From positions 744,001-808,000 of the forward strand of contig CADCXD010000009.1 of assembly GCA_902806575.1 (NCBI GenBank): DNA of 64,000 nt, written 5' to 3'. Of the stretch, positions 43,115 to 55,653 are shown piece after piece (the stretch's first letter is position 1; every line of letters begins with the position of its first letter). The translations under genes and the position numbers were made by a program. The notes under the pieces are model-generated. The model saw only the letters and a list, made by a program, of their open reading frames with translations. It ran no database searches and had not been told where the DNA came from. This stretch comes from Jackrogersella multiformis (taxonomy: Eukaryota; Ascomycota; Sordariomycetes; Xylariales; Hypoxylaceae).

Positions 43115-46100
43115 CGGCTCTTTGTACACCGGAGGTAATAACGATAGTTGTGATGATAGAGAATGCTGATTGTGTAAGATTCACTGTGAGTAATGTACAA
43201 ACGGCCTACTCTCCCTTCCGACCTTCCGTTAGCGGCGGCCATTCTATAAAATACAGCGAATTCCAACCGCCCTTCCCCCCCTAGTCTTGAATCGAACCGG
43301 TGATGTTTTTCAAGAGATAGCGAGACTGAATGGTGAACTGACCCCCCAACCGGGACAATGGACTATAGAAATAGCTTGTGTCCGCCCAATAGGAGATAGT
43401 ACGATAGATTTACTGTAATTCGCGATGGGATCACGGATTTACAGACTACGGAAGTTCAGTCTTAAATTTTTTTGTAATTCATTTCTATCCATTCACCCAA
43501 TTCTATGAACAATTACAGTGCCCCTTTCTCTAGGGGGTTTGACACGAGAATGCCGTAAAATAATGGAGATAACAATGCGACTTCGAGGTACAATAATTGC
43601 ACCGCCCTTGATAGGTACTTGAGGAGTTTTCAATAGGTCTTATGATGTCTAGATCTTTAATCCGTAGCTTCATGATTTTTATATTGCTGACCTATGCACG
43701 TCGCAACAGCGGACAGAGTAGGTTAGGGTCTTAATTACTTTTATCATAACTTATAGACAAGTTTATAGCTGTATGAAATATACCCAGCTAATAGCATAGT
43801 ATAGGAAGACGTATAGCTGCCCTATAGACAATTTAGGCTACATAATCTCACTAAGCCATTTCTAAGGGGTATTTAAGTTGGGGGCTTTTGGCCCATCGAA
43901 CGCAGGTTTTGAAGCCATATCGAACTATATCGAACTATTTACAGCCTAAGGGGAAAGCTCATCTTCTAGTTAAGTTTAGAGATAATACATTTGAAATATT
44001 ATGTGGAACAGACCTAAGGCTAGGGGTACGAGAGGGCTCTCTAAGGCTTGTTAACCTCATGAGGCAGCCAAACACGAAGTGGTTAATTGAGCAACGCTTC
44101 TCGACGCCCGACCTTTGAGATTACATCGGCCATCTGACAATCACGATATTAATCCATCACGTCGTATACAGGACGTGTTTAGAGGCAGGCTTTGATGGAC
44201 TCTGTCCAACGTAGTTCGGTAAGAAATCGTGGGATTTTAGGCTGGATGGTAAAGTGCAACGGCGACCCTGCGTTTCGAGTGAACTGATTTGATGCCTTCT
44301 CTCGTCTACTTACGGCACCTAACCCATAAATGGCAGCCTTGACTACAGGTGTGCGATATATCTAGTTGCCTTGCCAGGTATGGCATCCAATAACTGCAAG
44401 CTTCATATAAAATTTCAGCTAGCAGCTCAATGAGAACCAGAAACTGCGACTCGAGGAAAATCTCGCATCCATTCGCCATGTGAAACGAATCTTAGGCTTC
44501 GACAAATGGAAGAAGCGGGCACGACTTCTGCTAGTAACTTGAAATATTACAGCCCAACTTCACTGACCTAAGGGCAACATTTCACCAATTACGCCCTGGG
44601 GCTTATCTAGTTCATTAGGTATTCTTGCAGATATGTAGTGATAAACGTCTACGCTCTCGATAATTGGCACTATGCAGCGAGGGAAGGGATGTCGTGCATG
44701 TGATATGCCACCAGGGCGAAGTGTACTACGGATAGTTTCAGTATCAAGCTCTGTTGTGATGACTGAAGAGGCAACAATCGTAACGATATTAGATGGTCAG
44801 GAGACGCGCTCTCAAGGGATGGAAGGATGAAGCGACGAGTAGAGAAACAGCTTACATTGCGTAGGTAGCCATCATCTTGTTATTGGTTACAACATTGCAA
44901 TATCATATGCCCGTATCGGGCACCTTTATCGGGTAGATCTACCATGGATAGGGGAAACCCAGAGTATATATTTGATTATCACCACTCTAGGATAAATTGG
45001 CTTACGAAGACCATTGGTGATGAGATGGCAAGTATGAGAGCGAGATGGTTTACAAATGAAGATTATTATTATCTAGACGTCCCGGTTACCGGGGCATGCC
45101 TCCATCTTGAGCCCCGTGTCGATCTGATCAGCGACTCTCATATTACCTCCTGGTCACCCCAGTTTAGATCCACCTGCGCCCCAAAAATAGCAGAATCCAC
45201 CCGTCGTGCTGCCTTACAATCCACTGCATTACCAATTATGCCTGCATACCACAAAGCAAAAGCCCTCCATTAGGATTAGGGTACGACCCTAAACTCCAGA
45301 TAGTTCGCTAGGCAGTCGGAACCGTCAAGGTAGTGATCCCGAATATGGCTGTAATGGTTCCGATTCCTTGGTTCGCCCATATTCACTTCTCCACACCATG
45401 CTATGAAGATTGCAAGGCAAACGAAGCTACCGAGGAGGTTGAACTTGACCCCGCACAGATGTACACTATTGTTCAAGCATTCGAGGCCCTCGAGAATTGA
45501 TAGCTGCGCCTTGAAGTCTTACGTCAATCATAACGTAAGTTGGCGAAGTTCCGGTGCGATCTTCGCGGTTACATAATCGAGTAGGGATTGTGAGAAGTTC
45601 ATAATGTTTTTCCATGATCTCCCGTTTGCTGAAATAGGCTGATAGGACATGCAGTACCCAAGTACTCAGGGTTTAGTGTCGAAAAATTGCTCACCGCCTA
45701 TGTACACTAGCAGACTAGTGTAGAGACGGGAACGACGCCAAAACTAATGGCTAGGACCTTGGAGTGATCAGAGCCATGTCGCCTAATTCTTTTTTAGTAT
45801 TAACATCGTCCGTTCCGACTTGCCTTTGGTTTGAAATATGTATCAAAAAGCATGGCGCCCCCGCCAGTTCATAGAACTAGTCAAGCTTTGCTTCTTCTGC
45901 CTTGAGCTAAATGACAGTGCCAGATTCACAGGATGTGTAAGACATCTAGGCATACATACAGCAAACATACAGCATGGCTGCCTTGTTGAGGTGAGCTTTA
46001 AGCCCGAAAATAGAACGGTATTTCTCAACCGGTATAGTTGGTGGTCTGGAGTGTTGTGGTATACTCCATTCTCGGTCAACCGTTGAGATATGCAACCCTC

Positions 46101-49100
46101 CACCCCCCACCCCAGTAATACCGCGGCTGAACGCTCGGTAATCTTTCTCAGCCTTATATTGCAGCATAGGGTACCGAAGGTAGGCAACGGCGAGGACTGG
46201 CCTGTTTGTCTCTATGCAGAGCGTGGGTACCCGGGAGCTGTCTCAATCACCACGTGTCTGTATATCAATGTGACGGCAATACAACTGTGACGGCCCGTTA
46301 GCGGTCTTTTTAACCCGTGTATTGACTCATACATAGATCTTTGCCAGTATCCGCCCAGTGTTGTAGACCTTCTCGCTGCCGTCTTTAGAAGGCTTCATGG
46401 TTGCCTTGACCCTTGGTAGTCTATTATCCTACCATCGAGTTCTTTCGATTCCCCGAAGACTATGAGCATGATCGAAGAGGTTTCGGACGTAGCATTGATA
46501 TGACTGTAAAGCTCGAGGCTGGTGGTGATTATGGTAACAGATAAGGTAGGCCAATGCGCGGCATGGACTGCCATCTTCTGAACATACCACCTTCTGTCGT
46601 ATAATTTATAAGCCTGGTACATTATAGGCGTATGTATTTAACGTCTAAGTAAGATATATTTATTTGCATGTAAGTATCAAGTAAATATATTGAGCGACCA
46701 GAAATTGTATGGTTTAAATTGATCTGGCAGCTGTCCGGATCCTTTTTTGTTACATGTACACTTCATGCGATGCCCTGCTAGATGTAGCAAGCCGAGATGT
46801 GTAGTTGTCATTCATCTCGCGTTAAGTTTACTGGTGACATATCATATGCGTCTTAAAACCATCGGATTGGCTACCATTTCCCCTGTAAGCATTAGCGATC
46901 TCTGGCAACCAATGCATGAAAAATGATAAATCAACTCGGGGGCTAAAAAGAGTTGGGGCTAACGACATAAGTTAGCCATAGCATAGCATACTGTTATGTT
47001 GGTTTAGCTACAGTTAGCCGTTCTCGGATTTCTCTATGACGGAACTGCGTAAAGAGTTATCCGTATCTTCATCTAGGTAGCTAAGCTACCGTCTACTGTC
47101 TAGGTACGTTAGGCAAACACAGAGAGCCTTTACTGTGCCAATAGTATATATATCTTGGGTATCAATGTGGCTTCTTCTCCAGGATCATTCTACTGATAAT
47201 GCCTTGTTCGAAAGAGAGGCATTGGTGTGATGAATTATATTATGCATCGTGTGCTGTTCTCGCAATGCAAGAGGTAGCCAGCCATCTCAAATATAGCCAT
47301 TAGAAACCATTAAACTACGGCCATGGCCTACTTCACGACATGTAGGCTGAAAGCCACGGTGAGAATGCAGGCGGTAGGCAATGAAAACTGGGGGCAAAAG
47401 CCAGGGATAGGTGTACGATATAGTGTAAAGGCAAAGAAAAGGTCAAGGAAGGGAAAATATCACTCCTTCATTCCCAAATTCAGATAGAAGGCTGATTGCC
47501 TTATTATAGTAGCGGCAAATATTAAACGCCTTAACCAAGTTTTCATTTTGAGGCTTCCGGTATAAGATCTCCACTGGGATGAAATGAAGCGCGGCAGCTA
47601 GACATGGGTTCCTGGGTAGTTTACTTTAACATCCCCTTGAAGCCATACGGCTCGAAGGTATGAATTGGTCTAAGCTGACCCCTTGCAGCTAGCAATGCGT
47701 ACCTGAAGCAAGGTTTATTATCAAACAAGGAATGGAAACGAAATATGAAGTAACAGAGATGTAAGGGAAGCTTAATCACTAGGATTACGTTATAACCTAA
47801 CCAATGACTCGGTGAGAGGTAGGTACGGAGGTGAGGTGAGCTTTACATTAGTGGTCAGTTAGCTTCAAGTGCTGATAGGCTGGAGAGGGCCACATACCTA
47901 GGTACCTATTAACGGGCAGCTGCCTAGGTACCTAGTTAGGTAAGGCATGCGAAACATTCGCGATTGGCTCATGAAATCAAGCCTCGCTATTAACTGTATA
48001 TGATTTAATGCTTACCCCTAAGTGAGTATTGTCACGACGAGGGTAGCTCAGCCCTAGTTATAGGTATTGGAAGCCTATTATTACTTGCTCCTACACTAGG
48101 CTGCATCCTTCATATCATGTTCTATTTTATGGTGATAAAGATAGCTGCCTCATTTTAATATATTCTACACTAGGTGGGCAACTAAATATGTGTATACTTT
48201 ATGTAATGTGTCCAGTCAGAAGATAATCTCACGATTATCGTGACTAAATGGTGTGAGCTGGCACGGTCACACTAAGGACTCTATGGAGAACCTTAGGTGA
48301 TGTCGATTGGGATACGAGGAATTGCCTTATTTCTTTGAACTGCCTGGGGTATGTATATATGTAGAATATTATTACTGCATAGCCTAAGGTATTGTGGAAG
48401 TGTTCAAAAGGTATGTTTACCATCCTCTCATGTACCTGGAGGCATAAGTGACAACGGACTTTAAACTTGATGAGTACCTATCTCATCTGGCGACGATAAT
48501 TGGATGCTGATGAATAAAAAGAAAATTAATAAAATCAATATTTAAATTTGGAGAGCGAAAGAAATCGATTTATTGACCATTGATACGACAGCGAGGAGGG
48601 TTGGGAAAAGCCACACATCAATCTAAGTTGAAAAACCGCGTCACTCGCCCCATGAGGCGGACAGTGATGAAGGAAGTGAGCGAATGAGCTCAATAATCAG
48701 ACACTTTACTTGCCTGTGAAACTTTGCATAGAGGCCTTGCAACCCCTGAGGGCACTAATTTCCCAGCGAGCTAGAATATAACCAGGTTACGAGCCTGGTA
48801 ATGGAGCATCTGCCATCATTGAAACCTGCCGGTGAATCTCCTCCGCCTCGAAATCGAATCGTTGTGTGCCCTGAGACGATACCTCTGCCCTTGACTTAGG
48901 GGTTATAAGGTTGAATTGTACGATAGCGACAGACGCTTCCTCGGTATAGCAAACAGGCTCGCTTGCCTGTAGCTTATTGCCTTGAGTCACCGCAAGTCGG
49001 GGGGTGACTGAAATTGATATTTGATAGGCGGTCCTTCCTCGGCGTATGGTGTGCTTTTTGGCTCGTGTGTAGATATTTCTTTCAGCTTCGACTTAAACGG

Positions 49101-51953
49101 ACTCATAACAGGATAGGCAACGATGTTGACTCAGCATCCCCCCCACCCCTCCCTTGAGTCACACGGGGGTAGTTTGGCGGAGAGCATCTGACGTTGTGAA
49201 GCGAATGCTGTTGCCTGATCATGGCAAGCTTTGATTCATTGGATATCGATTGAAGTTGGCCCATGGGATATTCTGAATCTCGATGAGACCTCCATAACTT
49301 GTGTCAGAAATTGTCGTCATGCCTCCCGGTTCATGAATTCATATGTTAAGGTATCTCAATCGAAGCGGTATATCCTGGTTCGGTCACCGAATATCTTCTA
49401 AGAATAGTGGATATACCTTGGAATCTTGCTTGGATGTACCTCCTAATTCGTCATATTAGAAAATTTGATGTAGGTAAGCTTGATTCAGTCCTTTGTAGGA
49501 AGCTCGAGGGCGATGTTAGGCGGCCAGACCAACCCTCGCCTTCCTTAAAGAGCGGTGGCTCTTTAAAAGCCTACTGAGTAGATGAACTTACCACACGGTG
49601 GGATTTCTGTGTGTAGGAATGTATCTTCGGTATTCTCATACCTGAAGTACAAGATGATAAGGTATCAATAGTAAAAGGAAAAAAAGGGGCAAAGCTCTTT
49701 GTCATGAACGAAAATTTTCCACACATGAGATACACAAAGAGAACCTACCTAGTCACTAAATTCCGCATGACCATTATTTCGACTCGCCTTGGATGGTGAT
49801 AGATGCCGCGGAGATTCGACCGTTTCGTATCAACTCGGTATGGTATCCTGGTGAATACAATCAATCTTACAGCATAGTGCCTAGGTGGTATCAACGACGA
49901 CGTTTTCAGCTATGCGATAACGCGACAACAGCTAGGATTCGCCTCAACTCGGGTTTTGCCTCATTTGATTTTGCCTCGTTCTTCTGATGAGTTTTAATAC
50001 GTTAGGATGTTCTTGAAACTTTTTTCCAGTTGGACAGATATATTAAAGGGGGGATACAGCCTCAAAGTTAAGCCCAGTTGAGTGAGTTTGCCGTCCTATT
50101 TAAATCCGTATAGCCCGGAGTGGATGTATATGTATACGTCTATATGTATGTCTGAAAAGACATGGCTAAACTTGCTTGAGGCTATACGCATTTATCATGT
50201 CGCACGAGATTGGCGTGGCGACGGCGAATCCCGATGATGATTGTCACTCACGGCGTTTCCGAGAACGACGTCAAACAGGTGATTGCAAATTTTCAAATGG
50301 CGAAATTAATCTGGGAATAAATATTAGTCCGCTGGAATAACAATATTTTTATAAGCTTAATGACGGCATAGATATCCTTGGATACCTATTGGTGGATTGG
50401 GTGGGACAGGGGTCTTATACATTAGGTATGTGGCAATACACGATGGCCGAAGCGGCAAAGTCGCTTAAAACCGACCGCGCGGTTAATACTCCGTGTCTAC
50501 CTAGATGTAGTATTTGAATACATATATAGTCCGAGTTTAATGAGTCAACGGAAAATACACCTCTTCTCATATCGTAAGCGAAACGTAACGTCAGGTATCA
50601 TTACAGAAATCCGGAGATTGCAACGAGGCGAGAATGCTTACTGATAGCAACGGGATTATTGGCTGTCGAGTCTCGTTCTGTACAGAGGACACATGCGCTA
50701 ATGTGTTTTAGCAATCAGTAACTCAGACATGTATCCTCAGTTTGGCCTGCCTCATCTCGTAAAGTTCAACCCTATAATTTGTTCATAATCCCTTAAAATT
50801 TCGTGCTTCTAGATGTAGTTGCTGTTGTTACTTACCTACCTCCTACCCAGGTACCCAGGTAGGTAGTGGAAAGCCGACGGAAGGCGACGGGCAAGGATCG
50901 TGGGACTTCGAAGCACAGGACGGTAGCTATTTAGGTATCGTGGAAACGGAACATCTTGTCCATTGTGTGATAAACCCCACATACACAGAAAACGAGAATA
51001 GGAGGTTGTAAATGGATGCATCTATGAAGTTCCTGAGGCTCTGCTTGCTGTAGAGGCTCTGCTTTGCTGTAGGTAAGTTGGTATGGAATAGGTTAGGGCT
51101 GGGTAGGTACGTAGGTACCCTGAGGGGTAGGTAAGTGTGAAAGATTTGGGGGCCATGACTTGCTCAACCCCGCACCTGCACCTGTTACATTGTCCCTTGC
51201 TTACCTAAGGTAAGAGGAAATACCTACATAGGTACCTACCTAAGGTAGCCATAGATTGTGGATCCATTAGGTAGGTATTACCCATCATCACTGCTTCCTG
51301 CTTCCTCCTCCTACTTAATCCTGCACTTATTTATACTCTCTGTCCCGTCATTCCCCGCGTGCGCCCCGTCGAGTCAAACTTCAAGGTTCTCCTTTAGGAC
51401 CCCACGTATACTTCAAGAATGCGTCCCGTCCTCGGGCGACTCTTTTACGCTCTTATATAAGACTTTGCTTACCTAGTTATTCGAAAGGACTGGATTTATT
51501 TCGGTGAACAGGTCATCATATACTATCATTATTCAGTTCTTGTAGCATCTATCTACCTAGCACAAGTCCTATTCATTCTCTCTGCCTAGTCAGGGCCAGC
51601 ATGATCCATACGCGTTATTCGGTCATTCACACAAGGTTTGTAGAGTTGCGCTCGAACTTGTATTATATTGCACATAGCCTGCCTGATCTATATGCCTAGG
51701 GCGAAGTTTTACATGAGGTTCTTCTTCCACAGACATCCAGACTCACCGATGACTATTTCGTACCGATTCATTCCCGATCGCCTGCCTCACGAATATGACG
51801 ACTCTTAGTCTTATGATCAAAGGTTTTGCAATCGATCATCATCCCGTGCACATGATTATCCCCGAATGTTGGCTTTTCTCGCTTCGCTCGGGCGCTTGTT
51901 GGTGTTTCTTGGATACAAGGAGTTTGATGTTTGCGCGTGGATACCTAGGCTAC

Positions 51954-51996
51954 GTAGGTAGGTAGGTAGGTAGGTAGGTAGGTAGGTAGGTAGGTA
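51954..51996 (+). repeat. (GTAG)n microsatellite, about 11 units
   Basis: An uninterrupted 43-bp tetranucleotide array right next to a CTAG palindrome (TACCTAGG at 51942-51949). The unit is the same GGTA that flanks most palindromes, so the array probably grew from one. Confidence 0.9.
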
Positions 51997-52324
51997 TGTC
52001 GGTCTTGGAGCTTGGAGCTTGTATAGATGTCGGCTGTGAAAAATTTGATGGTAACTAATTGATTTTTAATTAGTTTATGATAATCTTGCGAACAAAAAAA
52101 AAAGGCTAGGTGGCAATCAGCGAGGAGATCTCAGATGACTTTGCTGGAAATTACTTAGGGCAAGGGGTGTGAAGGGAGATAAACGGGTAAATGAGTGGCT
52201 TCCTGGATGCGGCTCAAGTCGGCGACCCAACTTGCGAACCATTTGCATGTGGAGCAAGGCAACTACTAGCACTAGGTATGTGGTCCTCTAACTGCAGGAT
52301 GGATGTATTTACATACCACTAAGT

Positions 52325-52470
52325 ACCTACCGAGGTAGGTATGATGTACCCAGGTAGTGTATTTAATATTTATACTGGTGCATACTAGGTAGGTACCTAG
52401 GCCGCGAACCAATTATTTAATTTAGGTAGTAGATAGCCTTCGTCAAGTAGACTACCTAGGTAGGTATGGC
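52325..52470. repeat. Cluster of CTAG palindromes
   Basis: At least three units (TACCGAGGTAGGTA, GTAGGTACCTAGG and CTACCTAGGTAGGTA) in 145 bp of otherwise AT-rich spacer. Confidence 0.65.
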
Positions 52471-53234
52471 CCTAATACTTAAAGTAAACCTACTCTCGTC
52501 ATAAAGTCTAATGATTCCTTGAAATTCACTCTTATTAATAGGAGACTACGGCTAGCAAACACTTACGGGTTTTTCTTTCCTACAGTTCAGGGGCGTTACT
52601 CATTACTTCAATAGAATGGATACCTTGGCCTAAAGTCTCCACCTTCTCCGGCCAACCGAACCCGCCACTGCCCAATCCTATTTTCAATCATATCTCTTAG
52701 GTACCTAGCCTATATTTATCGTCTCTTTTTTTTTTTTGGTTTTATTCCTCACGGTGGTTTGAAGCCTTGGGAATATTTATTTTATTTCTGAAGGAGACAC
52801 AGTAAGCGATGGATCCCATATATCGATATCGATTCGATTAAACCCCACCGTTGAATGTTCTAATATATAAATACTGATTCATGGTTTTTTCTTAGTTGTT
52901 TATGAGCTGGACTCCAGAACACCAGAGCAGAAATTGACAACAATACACTTAACGGTCCTTAGTCATCCCCTTGTCAAATTCCCTTGTCAAAGTATCCGTG
53001 CCATTGGACGTCTCTCATGTGCAGAAGCTTTTAACGCTGCTACTTTCTTCATTAGCGATACCTTAAACTTATGATTTGGACAACCTACCTCTCTATGAGC
53101 AGATCGTTAACCATACTGCTTAGAGATAAAAGACGTGTCATTAAGCCAATTTAATATCGACGCGGTTTTTTATTGTGAAAAAAAAGGGAAAAGGAATATC
53201 CAAAGGGAAAAAATACCACTCGCATATTATCAAC

Positions 53235-55653
53235 ATGCCTCAGAAGGACGTTGTCGCTTCTTTCACTAATTATCTTCGGAAAGCCTCGAAAATCCGCTGC
53301 CCAGATTGCGGCGACGAGTTTCCTGATATTGATGACCGGATACGGGCGCATTTACAATCACGTCACCAAGATATCTTGGAAGGCCAGGATATCGCCAAAC
53401 TTATTCGGGATGTTAAAAAAGGAGACCCCCTTAAGTAAGCATTCCTTTCATCATCTATCTTATGGTAACTAACATTGGTTTAGGACAATAACCCCGGGGG
53501 GCGGACAGGGAGATTCACCTGGAAATAAAGAGGAAGAGAACGACGTAGCCCCACATAAGCGGCGTAAATCACCTGTCTCGTCGATAAAAGGAAAAGGCAG
53601 GCCTAGGTCGGCAAGCCCACTTAGACGATCAAGAGCCCGGGTCATGCCGACTACCAATGATCCCGAATTTAGAAGAGCTCCACAGTTAGGGACACTTTGG
53701 AATCCGGAAGATGGTACATCTCCTTCGCCGCCGAAGTCTAAACAACCATCTAGGCCACCGAGGAATCTTAGTCAATCTAAGAGACGATCAGACACTATTG
53801 AGGACGAGGGTGAATCTACTCGGCTTATCAAGCAACCCGAGACTAGGCCAATTAGCCAAGAACAGTTAATTGCCGAGGTCAAGGGTATTTATGCAGGGCT
53901 CGTTATGGTCGAGTCGAAGTGTATAGAGGTGGATAATGCTCAATCAACGCAGAAGGAAACCCAGTTGAATAATGAACAGTGGCAAGCATTAATAGCATTA
54001 CACAGGACGCTCCTTCATGAGCATCACGACTTCTTCTTAGCTTCGCAACACCCCTCTGCAAGCCCGGCGCTGAGGCGGTTGGCATCTAAGTATGCCATGC
54101 CAGCTAGGATGTGGCGTCATGGCATCCATTCTTTCCTCGAATTACTGCGCCATCGACTACCACATTCTCTAGAGCATATGCTCACCTTTATTTATTTGGC
54201 ATACTCTATGATGGCCCTTCTGTATGAAACCGTGCCGGCTTTTGAGGATACTTGGATAGAATGTCTGGGAGATCTAGGGAGATACCGGTAAGTGAATATG
54301 TACTAGTACTCGTCACAGGAAGCTTATAACATATGGTGTAGGATGGCTATCGAAGACGACGATATCAGGGATAGAGAGGTTTGGACATCTGTTTCTCGGC
54401 ACTGGTACTCCAAAGCATCTGATAAAGCTCCAACTACGGGACGGCTATATCATCATCTCGCGATCCTCGCGCGGCCAAATCCCTTGCAACAGCTTTACTA
54501 TTATACCAAGTCCCTTTGTGTTCCCATCCCTTTTCCCTCGGCCCGAGAGTCGATTATGACTTTATTTGACCCTATTCTCGATCCAACGAGCCCACAACAT
54601 GCGCGGTTGAACCCAATCGATGTGCTGTTCGTCAAGGCAAATGGCATTTTATTTAGCAACAAATCCCCCGATGACTTCCTGCCGACGCTTCATAAGTTTT
54701 GTAGCACTCTAGATCACCACATTGGGCGGACAACTAGGAAGTGGATGGAGTCCGGGTACCACATCGCTATATCGATCTGCTGTGGCCTCCTATCGTATGG
54801 ACAAGAGGACAATGTCATCTTGAAGGCAATGCGTCCAGAAAATTCGGAGGAAACTACCGAGTCGAATCCGGATTTTGGGAAAGCTCTGTCTGGGTACAAG
54901 CCGAGCAGAATCGAAGATGGTGCACTCAAACTCTTTGATGGCACGTGTAACATCGTCCTTCGTAGACTTGGCGACCTCAACGTAAGTTGCACTTCTTCAT
55001 AGGCGCGTTATCTTATGAAGTTTAACTAAATATCTCAGACACTTCCTTTCCTGCATGTAGTGATGGTTTTCATATACCATCTCACATACTACCCCAGCGC
55101 GATGTCATTCATTGAGAGAACGGTCCCCTGGAAATTAATCTCACTCCAACTCAATTCTATGCTTCTCTCTTACCGGGAGCATCATAGAATCGAGGATGAG
55201 CAGTTTCCTAGACAGGACAAGGAGCTTGCGCCTCGTCCCCTACCGGAAGACTTCGCGATGAAGGGTCTAGTTTGGGTAGATAAGTACTTCCCGGTCGATT
55301 GGTTTTCCAATGACAAGATCGACGACGACGAGAAGTACTTCGAAGTAGCATCCATGACTGACGACCGCAAAGAAAGAATTTTATGGCTCGGAGTTCGCAA
55401 TGCGAAGCTGGGGAAGTGGCTCACCTACGATGAGAAGCTACATCAATTTGGCGTCGTGGTTGATTATGAGAAGGAGATAGATAACGTTGCCAAAGATGCA
55501 GACATGAACGTTTCTGATACTTCTGGATCGATCTCTCGAGGCTCTACGTTTGACTCGGCAACTACCGTGGGAAACACAGTATCCGAAAAGGACGATGAAG
55601 ATATGCTAGATATCGATGAGGCACTAGCGAGCAAACCCATTATCCGGCAATAA
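53235..55653 (+). CDS. Est1-type (DNA/RNA-binding) domain protein with N-terminal zinc-finger-like motif
   Basis: Four exons (53235-53434, 53484-54287, 54342-54981, 55039-55653) with introns of 49, 54 and 57 bp give about 752 aa. Residues ~22-43 (CPDCGDEF...AHLQSRH) fit C-x2-C-x13-H-x4-H. A Ser/Arg/Lys-rich linker follows, then a helical region that ends in CLGDLGRYRMAIEDDDIRDREVW and RLYHHLAILARPNPLQQLYYYTKSL, the signature of the Est1/SMG5-7 TPR-like domain. That family acts in telomerase recruitment (Est1) and nonsense-mediated decay (SMG5/6/7); many filamentous-fungal members are uncharacterised. The C-terminus is acidic (KDDEDMLDIDE) with no PIN nuclease motif visible. I chose ATG 53235 because the upstream frame has only a GTG. 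A chromatin or RNA-decay role is inferred. Confidence 0.9.

Larger units (their letters stand above)
43115..53234. other. 10 kb gene-poor, mostly AT-rich region
   Basis: No supportable gene. A plus-strand run at about 44426-44542 (reading LNENQKLRLEENLASIRHVK...) follows a TTTCAG acceptor-like site and looks like a worn exon. A 110-codon ATG frame at 44944-45273 has no recognisable domain. CTAG palindromes are frequent at 47897-47942, 50836-50864, 51100-51120, 51214-51275 and 52325-52470. The last few hundred bases are the promoter of the Est1-type gene. Confidence 0.45.
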
